DNA from: VRUE01 sp963702705
GTDB taxonomy: Bacteria; Actinomycetota; Thermoleophilia; Solirubrobacterales; 70-9
Direction of reading: 5' to 3'
NCBI GenBank assembly: GCA_963702705.1
Contig: CAVPDR010000002.1
Location: forward strand, 372,001-436,000
DNA length: 64,000 nucleotides
The notes beneath the pieces were generated by a model. That model made no database searches. It was given only the letters and a program-made list of their open reading frames with translations, and had not been told where the DNA came from. Made by a program: the position numbers and the translations under genes. Within the stretch, counting starts at the first letter, position 1, and every line of letters begins with the position of its first letter. This document shows, in pieces, positions 1 to 9,800 of this stretch.

Positions 1-510
1 GCTGCTGGCCTCCTTCAGCGTCCGCGCGCCGGCCTCGACCGGGACCACCTCGGCGCCGAGCAGGCCCATGCGCTCGACATTGGGCCGCTGGCGGCGGATG
101 TCCTCGGAGCCCATGTAGACGACGCACTCGAGCCCGAAGAGAGCGCAGGCGGTGGCGGTGGCGACACCGTGCTGGCCGGCGCCGGTCTCGGCGATCACCC
201 GCGGCTTGCCCATCCGCTCGGCCAGCAGCGCCTGCCCGATCGCGTTGTTGATCTTGTGGGCGCCGGTGTGGGCGAGATCCTCGCGCTTGAGATAGACGCG
301 GCGGCCTGCCTTGGCCGAGAGCCGGTCGGCCAGGTAGAGCGGCGTTGGCCGGCCGATGAAGTCGCGATGGAGAAGACGGAGACGCTCGTTGAAGGCAGCA
401 TCGTCGCGGGCCTCGGCCCAGGCATCGGTCAGCTCGTCGAGTGCAGCGATCAGGGTCTCCGGTACGTAGCGGCCCCCGTAGGGCCCGAACCGCTGCTCGA
501 TCGCGCTCAT
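1..510 (-). CDS. trpB: Tryptophan synthase beta chain, N-terminal part (partial)
   Basis: This is the 5' part of the gene; it runs off the window start, leaving 170 codons of the roughly 400 usual for the family. TrpB joins indole and serine to make tryptophan using PLP. The N-terminus reads MSAIEQRFGPYGGRYVPETL, and the PLP-lysine motif HTGAHKINN is present, followed by the GAGQHGVATATA loop. The ATG at 508-510 overlaps the trpF stop (ATGA), so the two genes are probably translationally coupled. It is the last trp gene seen on this strand; trpA would be expected beyond the edge. Identification is secure from the motifs. Confidence 0.96.
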   Translation of the reverse strand, partial: MSAIEQRFGPYGGRYVPETLIAALDELTDAWAEARDDAAFNERLRLLHRDFIGRPTPLYLADRLSAKAGRRVYLKREDLAHTGAHKINNAIGQALLAERMGKPRVIAETGAGQHGVATATACALFGLECVVYMGSEDIRRQRPNVERMGLLGAEVVPVEAGARTLKEASS

Positions 511-1142
511 GCGGGGGTGACGCTAGCGCCCTTGGCCGCCTCGAAGAAGGCCGCCATCGCCGCGTGGTCCTTACGCCCGGGCTCGGCCTCGACCCCGCTC
601 GCGACATCGACGGCGAAGGGATGCGTGACCTCGATAGCTTCGGCCACATTGTCGGGCCGCAGTCCGCCGGCGACGATGGCCGGAATCTCGGAACGGTGCT
701 CACGCAGCAGGCTCCAGTCGAAGCTTTCGCCGGTCCCGCCCCAGAGACCCTTCCCACGCCGGTCAAAGAGATGGAAATCGGTGCGAAACACCTCCGCCCC
801 GTGCACCTCCGCCCCGCTGGCGACGTGGATCGCCTTGATCACCTTGACCCCGGTCCGGCGCGCCACCTCAGCGCAGAACTGAGGCCCCTCGGCCCCGTTC
901 AGCTGCACCATCGTCAACCCAGCCCCCTCAACCGCCTTCGCCACATCCTCCAACTCCGGATTGACAAAGACCCCAACGACCTCGCACTTGCGCCTGAACG
1001 CAGCGCAAATAGCGGTGACTTCGCCGGGCGAGCAGGCCCGCGGGCTCTTGTCGTAGTGAATGAGCCCAATAGCCCAAGCTCCCAACAAGACGGCCTCGGC
1101 CGCGTCGTCCAAATTGGTGATCCCGCAAATCTTGACTCTCAC
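507..1142 (-). CDS. trpF: Phosphoribosylanthranilate isomerase
   Basis: A 211-residue (beta/alpha)8-barrel enzyme that converts N-(5'-phosphoribosyl)anthranilate to CdRP, the third step from chorismate to tryptophan. It begins MRVKICGITN, which carries the catalytic cysteine. The aspartate-containing phosphate-binding stretch VDVASGVE lies near the C-terminus, at the usual position. Length is normal. It is coupled to trpB by a 4-bp overlap. It is separated from the upstream trpC by the htrA-like gene and a large hairpin repeat, so trpF-trpB may be a separate transcription unit. Confidence 0.96.
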   Translation of the reverse strand: MRVKICGITNLDDAAEAVLLGAWAIGLIHYDKSPRACSPGEVTAICAAFRRKCEVVGVFVNPELEDVAKAVEGAGLTMVQLNGAEGPQFCAEVARRTGVKVIKAIHVASGAEVHGAEVFRTDFHLFDRRGKGLWGGTGESFDWSLLREHRSEIPAIVAGGLRPDNVAEAIEVTHPFAVDVASGVEAEPGRKDHAAMAAFFEAAKGASVTPA

Positions 1143-1181
1143 GCTTCCAGACTACGGAAGCTCAACCGGCGCGTGGAACGA

Positions 1182-1297
1182 GAGCGCCGGGAGGCACCTC
1201 CCAAAACACTCAAGCGAGGCTCCCGCCGAGCGTTTTGGGAGGTGCCTCCCGGCGCTCGCTCCCACCCCGAGCGTTTTGGGAAGTGCCGCCCGGCGCC
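1182..1297. repeat. Palindromic repeat, family A copy 1, with an extra half-copy
   Basis: Two perfect 26-bp arms (1182-1207 and 1232-1257) enclose a 24-nt loop. The inner part reads CCAAAACACTCAAG on one side and CGTTTTGGG on the other. A third, imperfect copy of the right arm follows at about 1269-1297. The same inner stem and a closely similar loop recur at 14565-14643 with a different outer stem. It lies between the htrA-like stop and the trpF start, so it could terminate htrA transcription, but neither strand has a clear U-tract. Confidence 0.85.
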
Positions 1298-1313
1298 CTG
1301 TCGGCCCAGCCGC

Positions 1314-2513
1314 CTATTCGGCAGACTTGGGCCGTACGCCGAGCGTGACCGTGACGGTCTTTTCTTCGTTGTCGCCCCGCAGCAGCGTCAGTTCCATCTT
1401 GTCGCCCGGCTGCGCCGAGTTGACCGCGTCAATCACGTCTTCCATCGAGTTGATCGGCTTGCCGTTGACCTCGGTCACGATGTCGCCGCCAAGGGTGACT
1501 TCGACGCCTTCGATCGTCGCCTGGGTGTCACCGCCTTCGATGCCGGCCTTGTCGGCCGGGCTGCCTTTGACCACTTCGTTGACGAGGACGCCTTTTTCGA
1601 CCGGCAGTTTCAGCGCCTTGGCCAGGGCGGGAGTGATGCTGCCACCGCTGATGCCGACGTAGGCGTGTTCAACTTTGCCGTTCTTCTCGATCTGTTCGGC
1701 CACTTCGCGGGCTGTGTTGATCGGCACGGCGAAGCCGATACCGACATTGCCCTCGGCGCCCCCGCCGGTTTGGATCTGGGAGTTGATCCCGATCACCCGT
1801 CCTTCGGAGTCGATCAGCGGGCCGCCGGAGTTGCCGGGATTGATCGCCGCGTCGGTCTGGATCACGTGCGAGATCGAGAATCCGTTGGGCGCCTGGATCT
1901 GACGCTGAAGAGCGGAGACGATGCCGGCCGTAACGGTACGGTCGAGACCGAACGGGTTGCCAATCGCGACCACCGGATCACCGACCTGGACCTTGGCGGA
2001 ATCGCCGAGTGAGAGCGGGTGCTGCTGGCTCGCCGGCACGTCGACCTTGAGCAGGGCAACGTCGGTAGCGGGGTCGGCCCCGACCACTTCCGCCTCGTGC
2101 TCGGTCTGCGAGGAACCCAGCCTGACCTCGACCTTGGTCGCGCCTTCGATCACGTGGTTGTTGGTCAGGATGTGGCCTTCGTTGTCGATCAGGAAGCCAG
2201 AGCCGGTGGCGATCCCGCCGCCGCCCGATTCACCTTCGCCGAACGGGCTCAGCGATCCGGCCGATTCTTCGGGCGCCTCGGTCGATTCGATGAAGGCCAC
2301 CCCGGGCCCATCGTGGCTGTAGATCTCGTTGACCGTGTTGGCATCGCCGCTTTCCTTGGCGGCGACCGGCGCGGAGAGCGGTGCGGAAGTCGTCGTCGTG
2401 GTCGTCGTCTTCGAGTCGATCCAGCCGGCGGAGATCGCGATGGCGAAGAAGGCGGCGACCACGACGCCGCCGAGGAGTGCCGAGGCAAATGGAGTGCGAA
2501 GGGTGCTTTTCAT
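1314..2513 (-). CDS. HtrA/DegP-family serine protease with PDZ domain
   Basis: This 399-residue protein is probably a membrane-anchored, extracytoplasmic S1C protease for protein quality control. A single N-terminal membrane segment lies at about residues 11-31 and is followed by a Thr/Ser-rich linker. The trypsin-like domain has a complete triad: His120 in TNNHVIEG, Asp151 in ATDVALLKV and Ser219 in NPGNSGGPL. One PDZ domain covers roughly residues 300-395 (YVGISGG to LTLLRG). Its length and layout match actinobacterial HtrA/PepD-type proteins. It sits between trpC and trpF on the same strand, which is unusual for a trp operon; it could share the trpC transcript, but the hairpin behind it suggests separation from trpF. 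Confidence 0.92.
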   Translation of the reverse strand: MKSTLRTPFASALLGGVVVAAFFAIAISAGWIDSKTTTTTTTSAPLSAPVAAKESGDANTVNEIYSHDGPGVAFIESTEAPEESAGSLSPFGEGESGGGGIATGSGFLIDNEGHILTNNHVIEGATKVEVRLGSSQTEHEAEVVGADPATDVALLKVDVPASQQHPLSLGDSAKVQVGDPVVAIGNPFGLDRTVTAGIVSALQRQIQAPNGFSISHVIQTDAAINPGNSGGPLIDSEGRVIGINSQIQTGGGAEGNVGIGFAVPINTAREVAEQIEKNGKVEHAYVGISGGSITPALAKALKLPVEKGVLVNEVVKGSPADKAGIEGGDTQATIEGVEVTLGGDIVTEVNGKPINSMEDVIDAVNSAQPGDKMELTLLRGDNEEKTVTVTLGVRPKSAE

Positions 2514-2585
2514 CGTGCGGGAAATGTAGGGGGCGACCCTCAGCGATTCCTAAACGGCCCGCAAAAGGCGACTAAATTCGAGCCG

Positions 2586-3392
2586 CTAGGGCAGGTGGTG
2601 CTCGCGGGTGCCTTCGTCGGCTCCGGTCAGCTCGCGGGTCTTCGCCTCGGGGTCGGCGGCGCTCATCAGCGCCCCCCCGATCAGCACCGCGTCGACGCCG
2701 ACCCGCTCCAGCTCCTCCAGCTCCGCGCGTGAGGAGATTCCGCTCTCGGCAACGGCGGTCTTGCCGGCCGGCACATCGGGCATCAGCTCATACGTAGTCG
2801 AGACGTCAACCGTGCCGGCATCGAGGTCGCGGTTGTTGATCCCGATCACCTCGGCGTCAAGCTCGAGTGCCCGCTGCAGCTCCTCGGCGTCGTGGACCTC
2901 GACCAGGCAGTCGAGATCGAGGTCGCGCGCCTCGTCGTACATCGCCCGCAGCTCACGATCGTCGAGCGCTCGGACAATCAAGAGAACGGCGTCGGCACCG
3001 TGGACCGCCGCCTCGTAGAGCTGGTACGGATCGACGATGAAGTCCTTGCGCAGAATCGGCAGGTCACAGGCCGCGCGCGCCGCGCGCAGGTCCTCGAGCG
3101 AGCCGCCGAAATGGCGCTCGTCGGTCAGCACGGAGAGCGCAGCGGCACCACCGCGCTCATAGGCGCCGACCTGCTCGGCCACCGTCGCCGAGGCGGAGAT
3201 CTCGCCGGCGCTTGGCGAGCGCCGCTTGAACTCGGAGATCAGCGAGAGGCCCGGACGAACCAGGGCCTCGTTGAAGGGCCGATCCTCGCCGCGAGCGGAA
3301 AGGCGCGACTCGAGTTCCGCCTGCGAGACCTGCCCGCGGCGCTCCTCCACCCCTTCCCTCGCTACCGAGATCAGCTGCTCGATCATGGCCAC
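2586..3392 (-). CDS. trpC: Indole-3-glycerol-phosphate synthase
   Basis: A 268-residue TIM-barrel enzyme that closes the indole ring by converting CdRP to indole-3-glycerol phosphate. Typical motifs are present in order: ISEFKRRSPSAG with the catalytic lysine, LRKDFIVDPYQ, GINNRDL and AESGI. The chosen start is GTG at 3390-3392; an internal ATG two codons later (MIEQL) is an equally plausible start. It follows trpD closely, with 14 bp between them, in the same operon. Length is normal for the single-domain enzyme. Confidence 0.96.
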   Translation of the reverse strand: MAMIEQLISVAREGVEERRGQVSQAELESRLSARGEDRPFNEALVRPGLSLISEFKRRSPSAGEISASATVAEQVGAYERGGAAALSVLTDERHFGGSLEDLRAARAACDLPILRKDFIVDPYQLYEAAVHGADAVLLIVRALDDRELRAMYDEARDLDLDCLVEVHDAEELQRALELDAEVIGINNRDLDAGTVDVSTTYELMPDVPAGKTAVAESGISSRAELEELERVGVDAVLIGGALMSAADPEAKTRELTGADEGTREHHLP

Positions 3393-3406
3393 TAGACAGT
3401 CGAAGC

Positions 3407-4444
3407 CTAAAGGGCGGAGTCGTTGGTCGTTGCAACCAGGCGTTCGAGCAGCTCTCGCGCAGCGCCAGAGTCGATCGCCGTCGTGGCCAGCTCGACACCT
3501 TCGGCCAGACTCCCGGCCTTGCCGCCGACGTAGATAGCGGCGCCGGCGTTGAGTAGAACCAGGTGACGGCGCGGCCCGGGCTCACCGCCGAGAACGGCCC
3601 GCGAGGCGGCGGCGTTTTCCTCCGGGGTCCCCCCGGCGACGTACTCCGGCTCGTCTTCGGCGAAGCCGAAATCGCCCGGCTCGACGAAGTGCTCGGCGGT
3701 GCGTCCATCCTCGACCTCGATCACGCGGGTGCGCGCCGAGATCGAGATCTCATCGACGCCGTCGTCGGCGGCGACGACCATCGCGCGCACGCTGCCGAGG
3801 CCGACCAGCGCCTCGGCGATCGTCTCCTGGTAGTGGCGGTCGGAGACGCCGAGCAGCTGGCGTGGCGCGCCCGCCGGATTGGTCAGCGGGCCGAGGAAGT
3901 TGAAGATCGTGCGGACACCGAGCGCCTTGCGCACGGGGATCACGTTCGCCATCGCCTGGTGGTGGCGCGGCGCGAACATGAAGCCGAAGCCGACCTCGTC
4001 GATGCAGCGCCCGACCTGCTCGGGCGCGAGCTCGATGTTGACGCCGAGCGCCTCGAGCAGGTCCGCCGAGCCGCAGCGGCTGGTGTTGGAGCGGTTGCCG
4101 TGCTTGGCGACCGCGCAGCCGGCCGCCGCGGCGACCAGCGCGGCCGTGGTCGAGACGTTGAAGGTCGAAGGGCCTCCCCCCGTCCCGGCGGTGTCGACGA
4201 GGTCGGTGCGGGAGGTCGAGACCGGCGCCGCGAGCGAGCGCATCGTGCGAGCCAGGCCGACCAGCTCCGGCACGGTCTCCCCCTTCGCCCGCAGGGCGAT
4301 CAGGAAGGCGGCGGTCTGCACCTCGCTGCCGCGGCCGCCCATGATCTCGGCGAGGACCGCGGCGGCGTGGTCTGCTGTCAGGTGGTCGCCGGCGCAGACC
4401 GCGTCGATCGCCCTTGTGACGATCTCGTTGGGGCCGTCGGCCAT
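3407..4444 (-). CDS. trpD: Anthranilate phosphoribosyltransferase
   Basis: A 345-residue enzyme that transfers phosphoribose from PRPP to anthranilate. The glycine-rich PRPP loop (DTAGTGGGPSTFNVST) and the family signature KHGNRSNTSRCGSADLLEALG region are intact, and the domain architecture matches the stand-alone TrpD family. Its ATG overlaps the trpG stop by one base (TGATG), implying translational coupling in trpE-G-D-C. Confidence 0.96.
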   Translation of the reverse strand: MADGPNEIVTRAIDAVCAGDHLTADHAAAVLAEIMGGRGSEVQTAAFLIALRAKGETVPELVGLARTMRSLAAPVSTSRTDLVDTAGTGGGPSTFNVSTTAALVAAAAGCAVAKHGNRSNTSRCGSADLLEALGVNIELAPEQVGRCIDEVGFGFMFAPRHHQAMANVIPVRKALGVRTIFNFLGPLTNPAGAPRQLLGVSDRHYQETIAEALVGLGSVRAMVVAADDGVDEISISARTRVIEVEDGRTAEHFVEPGDFGFAEDEPEYVAGGTPEENAAASRAVLGGEPGPRRHLVLLNAGAAIYVGGKAGSLAEGVELATTAIDSGAARELLERLVATTNDSAL

Positions 4445-5007
4445 CAGCTCTTGCCGAGGAAGTTGGCGAGCAGGTGCTTGCCCTGCGGGGTCAGCACCGA
4501 CTCGGGGTGGAACTGGACGCCCTCGGCAGGCAGCTCGCGGTGGCGGGCGCCCATCACCACGTCGCCGAAGCTGGCGCTTAACTCGAGCTCGTCGGGAAGG
4601 TCGGGATCGGCGACCAGCGAGTGGTAGCGGCCGGCGACGAAAGGGCTCGGCAGGCCGGCGAAGACGGTGCGGCCGTCGTGCTCGATCTCGGCCTCCTTGC
4701 CGTGGATCGGCTCGCCCTGGATCGTGCGGCCGCCGAAGGCCTCGACCAGCGACTGGTGGCCGAGGCAGACGCCCAGCACCGGGGTGCTCGCCTCGGCGAA
4801 GCGGCGGATCGCCTCGACCGAGATCCCGGCCTCCGCCGGCGTACAGGGGCCCGGTGAGACGACGAGCCGCTCGGCACCGCGCTCGAGCAGCTCGTCGACG
4901 GTCGCCTTGTCGTTGCGGACCACCTCGAGCTCCGCCCCGAGCTCGCCCAGGTACTGGACCAGGTTGTAGGTGAAGGAGTCGTAGTTGTCGATCACGAGGA
5001 CTCTCAT
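4444..5007 (-). CDS. trpG: Anthranilate synthase glutamine amidotransferase component
   Basis: A 187-residue class I glutamine amidotransferase that supplies ammonia to TrpE. It begins MRVLVIDNYDSFTYNLVQ, the standard N-terminus. The nucleophile elbow GVCLGHQSL contains the catalytic cysteine, and the His-Glu pair is in FHPES. The start at 5007 was chosen because the longer open frame upstream reads as non-protein-like sequence antisense to nothing and overlaps trpE. It starts 7 bp after the trpE stop. Some genomes share this subunit with aminodeoxychorismate synthase (PabA role); that cannot be excluded. Confidence 0.95.
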   Translation of the reverse strand: MRVLVIDNYDSFTYNLVQYLGELGAELEVVRNDKATVDELLERGAERLVVSPGPCTPAEAGISVEAIRRFAEASTPVLGVCLGHQSLVEAFGGRTIQGEPIHGKEAEIEHDGRTVFAGLPSPFVAGRYHSLVADPDLPDELELSASFGDVVMGARHRELPAEGVQFHPESVLTPQGKHLLANFLGKS

Positions 5008-5014
5008 CGCTTCC

Positions 5015-6523
5015 TCACGCCCAATCCGGCTGTTCGCAGGCCAGCTCGACGGCGCGGAAGACCGCCCGGGCCTTGTTGACCGACTCGTTGTACTCGTAGG
5101 CCGGCTTGGCGTCGGCGACCGTGCCGCCACCGGCCTGGACGTGGATCCGGCCGTCCTTGACCACCACCGTGCGGATGTGGATCGCGGTGTCGAGGTCACC
5201 GTTCCAGGAGAGGTAGCCGATCGCGCCGCCGTAGGAGCAGCGCTTGATCGGCTCGAGCTCGTCGATGATCTGCATCGCCCTTACCTTGGGCGCGCCCGAG
5301 AGCGTGCCCGCCGGCAGGGCGGAGCGCAGTACGTCCATCGCCCCGACGCCGTCGCGCAGTGTGCCCGAGACCTGGCTGACTATGTGCAGCACGTGCGAGT
5401 AGGTCTCGACCACCATCAGCTCGTCGACCGAGACCGAGCCGTACTCGCAGACCCGACCGAGGTCGTTGCGGCCGAGGTCGACCAGCATCACGTGCTCGGC
5501 CCGCTCCTTGGGATCGTTGACGAGCCGCTCGGCGAGGCGCCGGTCCTCCTCCTCGTTGGCTCCGCGCGGATAGGTACCGGCGATCGGTCGTGTCTCAACC
5601 GTGCTCCCGATCACTTTCACCAGCGGCTCGGGCGAGGCACCGGCGATCTGGAAGTCGCCGAACTCGAGGAAGTACATGTAGGGCGAGGGGTTGACCGCGC
5701 GCAGGCCGCGGTAGATCGAGAAGGCCTCGACCGGCGCCGGGGCCGAGAAGCGCTGCGATGGAACGACCTGGAAGGCATCGCCGGCGTGGACGTACTCGAC
5801 GATCCGCTCGACCGCCGCTTCGAACTCCTCGCGCGCCATGTTGGACTTGAACTCGGGCGGCTCGGCGGTCGCCGGGAGCTCGGGGACCGGCACGGCCCCA
5901 CGCAGGCGCCGGCGGGCATCGGCGATCGCGGCGGCGGCGCGCTCGTAGGCGGCGTCGATCCCGCCCTCGTCGTCGGCGAAGGCGCAGGCCATGATCGTCA
6001 ACTCGTGACGCAGGTGATCGAAGACGAGCAGCAGGTCGGTCACCATCAGCGCCATGTCGGGAAGGCCGAGCGGGTCCGGATTTGGCTCGCCCAGCGGCTC
6101 GACCGTGCGGACCAGGTCGTAGCCGAAGAAGCCGACGGCGCCGCCGGCGAACGGCGGCAGGCCCTCGACCGGGGCGAGCTTGAAAGCCGAGAGGTGCTTA
6201 GCGACCGCGTCGTAGGGGTCGGGCGCGTCGCCGGCGGCACCCTCGGAGTCAGTCAGGACGCCGTCGCTCCAGCGCAGCACCGAGCGCGGGCGGAAGCCGA
6301 CGAACGAGTAGCGGCCGACCTGACCCTGCTCCGCCGACTCGAGCAGGAAGCAGGGCGCGCCCTCGGGCTCGCCGGCGCGCAGCTTGAGAAAAGCCGAGAC
6401 CGGTGTCTCGCAGTCGTCGAGCAGACGGGCGCAGACCGGTACGACGTTGCCCTGCTCGGCCAGCTCTCGAGCCTGCGCGAGGCTCGGCTCGAGCCGCAGC
6501 TCCGAGTCAGCGACGACGGCCAT
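5015..6523 (-). CDS. trpE: Anthranilate synthase component I
   Basis: A 502-residue chorismate-utilising enzyme that makes anthranilate with TrpG. The N-terminal LLES motif in PCFLLESAEQG is the element associated with tryptophan feedback binding. The C-terminal chorismate-binding half contains RPIAGTYPRG, LVDLGRNDLG and the GAIGYLSWNGD segment. The start ATG at 6521-6523 (MAVVADSELRLEP) was chosen over a longer frame, because the upstream codons overlap hisIE heavily. The remaining 17-bp overlap with hisIE points to a combined his-trp transcription unit. Confidence 0.95.
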   Translation of the reverse strand: MAVVADSELRLEPSLAQARELAEQGNVVPVCARLLDDCETPVSAFLKLRAGEPEGAPCFLLESAEQGQVGRYSFVGFRPRSVLRWSDGVLTDSEGAAGDAPDPYDAVAKHLSAFKLAPVEGLPPFAGGAVGFFGYDLVRTVEPLGEPNPDPLGLPDMALMVTDLLLVFDHLRHELTIMACAFADDEGGIDAAYERAAAAIADARRRLRGAVPVPELPATAEPPEFKSNMAREEFEAAVERIVEYVHAGDAFQVVPSQRFSAPAPVEAFSIYRGLRAVNPSPYMYFLEFGDFQIAGASPEPLVKVIGSTVETRPIAGTYPRGANEEEDRRLAERLVNDPKERAEHVMLVDLGRNDLGRVCEYGSVSVDELMVVETYSHVLHIVSQVSGTLRDGVGAMDVLRSALPAGTLSGAPKVRAMQIIDELEPIKRCSYGGAIGYLSWNGDLDTAIHIRTVVVKDGRIHVQAGGGTVADAKPAYEYNESVNKARAVFRAVELACEQPDWA

Positions 6524-7142
6524 TGAGCACTTCCATCGCGGCCGACTGAGGCACTTTGCGCGCGGCAAGCAGGACCGCCAGGTGGTAAAGCAGATCGGCG
6601 GCCTCTTCAGCGACGCGCTCATCGGTCTCTTCGCGCGCAGCGCGAACCACCTCCTCGGCCTCCTCCTCGACCTTTTCGCCGATCAGCCTCGGATCGTCGA
6701 GCAACTGCACGGTGTAGCTGCCCTCGGGCCGCTCGACAGCACGGCTGCGCAAAGTCCGCTCGAGAGTCGCCAGCGTCTCGTGCACGGCCGGAGCAGGCCC
6801 ACCGTCGCCATCAAGCTCGCGAAAGAAGCAACTGCGCTCCCCGGTATGACAAGCAGGCCCAGTCGGCTCAACCAAGGCGACGATCGCATCGCCATCGCAG
6901 TCATAACGCAGCTGCCGCAGCTTCAACACGTTCCCCGACGTTTCCCCCTTCCGCCAGATCTCCTCCCGAGAGCGGCTGAAGAAATGAAGCTCCCCGGTCT
7001 CCACGGTCAGCCGCAGCGATTCCTCATTCCCATAGGCAAGCGTAAGCACCTCGCCACTGACGAAGTCCTGCGCCACCACGGGGATCAACCCCCGCTCATC
7101 GAATCGAAGCTGTTCGAACATCGGCTCCAATCGTATGCTCAC
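6507..7142 (-). CDS. hisIE: Bifunctional phosphoribosyl-AMP cyclohydrolase / phosphoribosyl-ATP pyrophosphatase
   Basis: A 211-residue fusion that performs steps 2 and 3 of histidine synthesis. The N-terminal cyclohydrolase domain (about residues 10-105) shows the metal-binding motifs YDCDGDA and CHTGERSCF. The C-terminal pyrophosphatase domain (about 115-200) shows the acidic helix EKVEEEAEEVVRAA. The GTG start at 7140-7142 overlaps the era stop (GTGA); an ATG seven codons later is the alternative. HisI and HisE are separate in many actinobacteria such as mycobacteria, so the fusion here is notable but well precedented in other phyla. Confidence 0.93.
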   Translation of the reverse strand: MSIRLEPMFEQLRFDERGLIPVVAQDFVSGEVLTLAYGNEESLRLTVETGELHFFSRSREEIWRKGETSGNVLKLRQLRYDCDGDAIVALVEPTGPACHTGERSCFFRELDGDGGPAPAVHETLATLERTLRSRAVERPEGSYTVQLLDDPRLIGEKVEEEAEEVVRAAREETDERVAEEAADLLYHLAVLLAARKVPQSAAMEVLNGRRR

Positions 7143-8032
7143 TCGATACCCAGTCGGTCGAGAAGGTCCTCATCGCGACGCCAGTGGCTGCGAACTCTGA
7201 TCTTGAGATCCAGGTGAACCTTGGCGCCGAGCTCCGCTTCCAGCGACCGACGGGCACCCGTCCCGATCTCCCCCACCTTGGCGCCCCCCTTGCCGATCAG
7301 GATCCGCTTCTGCGACTCGGTCTCGGCCCAGACCTCGGCGTCAACGGTGACCAGGCCGTCCTCGCGCTCGCTCACGTCTTTGACCTTGACCTCGACCGAG
7401 TGGGGGATCTCGTCGCGGGTGCGGTTGAGCACCTGCTCGCGGATCAGCTCGGCCAGCAACAGCTCGCTCGACTGATCGCTGTGATCCTCCGGTGGATACA
7501 GGTAGGGGCCCTCGGGCATCAGCTCGGCCATGCGCTCCACCAGCGCCTCGACGCCCTCGCCGCTGCGGGCGCTGATCGGGAAGACCTCGTCGACGCCGCC
7601 CAGCTCGGCGGCCTCGGCCAACACCGGGACGATCTCGTTCGGTCCCAGGCGGTCGGCCTTGTTGACGGCGCAGATGATCGGCAGCTTGGCGCCGGCTCCG
7701 AGCAGGGCGCGGGCGATGAAGCGGTCGCCGGGGCCGACGCCCTCCTCGCCGTTGATCACGATCAGGGCGAGGTCGGAGTCGGCGAGCTCGCGCTCGACCC
7801 GCTTCTGCATCCGCTCGGTGAGCACGTCACGGGGGCGTTGCACGCCGGGCAGGTCGACGAGGACGAGCTGACGGCCGCTCCCGACGTCGGTGTGGATGCC
7901 GCGGATCGCCCGCCGCGTCGTCTGCGGCCGCATCGAGACGATCGCGACGTGACTGCCGACGATCTGGTTGACCAGGGTCGACTTGCCGACGTTGGGCCGG
8001 CCGGCAAGGCCGACGAAGCCGGAGCGGGTCAC
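7139..8032 (-). CDS. era: GTPase Era, ribosome small-subunit maturation
   Basis: A 297-residue GTPase that binds 16S rRNA 3' end and checks 30S assembly. The G1 loop GRPNVGKST, G3 DLPGVQ and G4 NKAD motifs are clear. A C-terminal KH domain carries GKGGAKVGEIG. It starts with GTG, overlapping the ybeY stop by 4 bp. The arrangement phoH-ybeY-era is a conserved bacterial ribosome-maturation cluster, which supports all three assignments. Confidence 0.96.
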   Translation of the reverse strand: MTRSGFVGLAGRPNVGKSTLVNQIVGSHVAIVSMRPQTTRRAIRGIHTDVGSGRQLVLVDLPGVQRPRDVLTERMQKRVERELADSDLALIVINGEEGVGPGDRFIARALLGAGAKLPIICAVNKADRLGPNEIVPVLAEAAELGGVDEVFPISARSGEGVEALVERMAELMPEGPYLYPPEDHSDQSSELLLAELIREQVLNRTRDEIPHSVEVKVKDVSEREDGLVTVDAEVWAETESQKRILIGKGGAKVGEIGTGARRSLEAELGAKVHLDLKIRVRSHWRRDEDLLDRLGIE

Positions 8033-8390
8033 GCCAGGCCCGCCAGGACCCTGGCCTGCAGCTCAAGCATCTCGCCGCCGTCGGTCTCGTGGTCATAGCC
8101 GCAGAGGTGGAGCACGCCGTGCACGGCGGCCTCGGTGACGTCGGAGCAATGTTGGGGGCAGATCGCGACGTCGCCAAGCTCACGCGGGCCGGGCGCCGGA
8201 CCGGTGCCGTCAATCGGGAACGCAAGCACGTCGGTGGGCGCGTCCTTTCCCCGATGCTCGCGGTTGAGCTCGCGGATGCGCGACTCGCCAACCAACTCGA
8301 CCGCGAGGTGGCCATCGCCCACTCCGGCGGCGGCCAGCGCGGCGGACACCGGCTCGCGCAGCTCGCTCGGCACGTCGTCGAGGTCCAGGC

Positions 8391-8394
<4 letters not shown>
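8029..8394 (-). CDS. ybeY: Endoribonuclease YbeY
   Basis: A 121-residue metal-dependent RNase involved in 16S rRNA processing and ribosome quality control. The zinc-binding signature HGVLHLCGYDHE is near the C-terminus, and the central stretch DVLAFP is typical. It is somewhat shorter than the family norm (about 150), mainly at the N-terminus. It overlaps phoH and era by 4 bp each, indicating tight translational coupling. Confidence 0.95.
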
Positions 8395-9363
<969 letters not shown>

Positions 9364-9383
<20 letters not shown>

Positions 9384-9795
9384 GCACCGCCGCGCTGACC
9401 CGCTTGCCGTCGGCCCGCCCGCCGAGCTTCGGCATCAGCGCCGACATCACCTGGCCCATCTGCTTCTGCTCCGTGGCGCCGGCCTCGGCTATCGCCGCAT
9501 CGACCAGCTCCGTCAGCTCCTCGTCGGAGAGCTGCTGGGGCAGGTAGGCCTCGATCAGCTCGGCCTCGAAATTCTCCGCCGTTGCCTGCTCGGTGCGACC
9601 CGCCTCGCCATAGGCCTCGGCCGCTTCCAATCGCTTCTTGCGCTCGCGCTGCAGCACCGCGACCTCGTCACCGTCACCCAGCTTGGCGTCCTTCTGCAAC
9701 GAGTCGACGATCATCCGCAGCGCGCCGGCGCGCTCGCGATAGCCCGCCTTCATCGCGGTCCGCACGTCTGCCTGAACCTGCTCGAGAACGCTCAT
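9364..9795 (-). CDS. yqeY: GatB/YqeY domain-containing protein
   Basis: A 143-residue soluble helical protein related to the tail domain of GatB; family members are thought to act on charged tRNAs, but the stand-alone protein's exact role is not settled. Typical features are MRIVDSLQKDAKL-like N-terminal helices, the E-rich RERKKRLEAAEAY segment, YLPQQLSDEEL and GQVMSALMPKLGGRADG. The ATG at 9793-9795 (MSVLEQVQADV) was chosen; upstream in-frame sequence does not resemble the family. Confidence 0.93.
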
Positions 9796-9800
9796 CCGGT

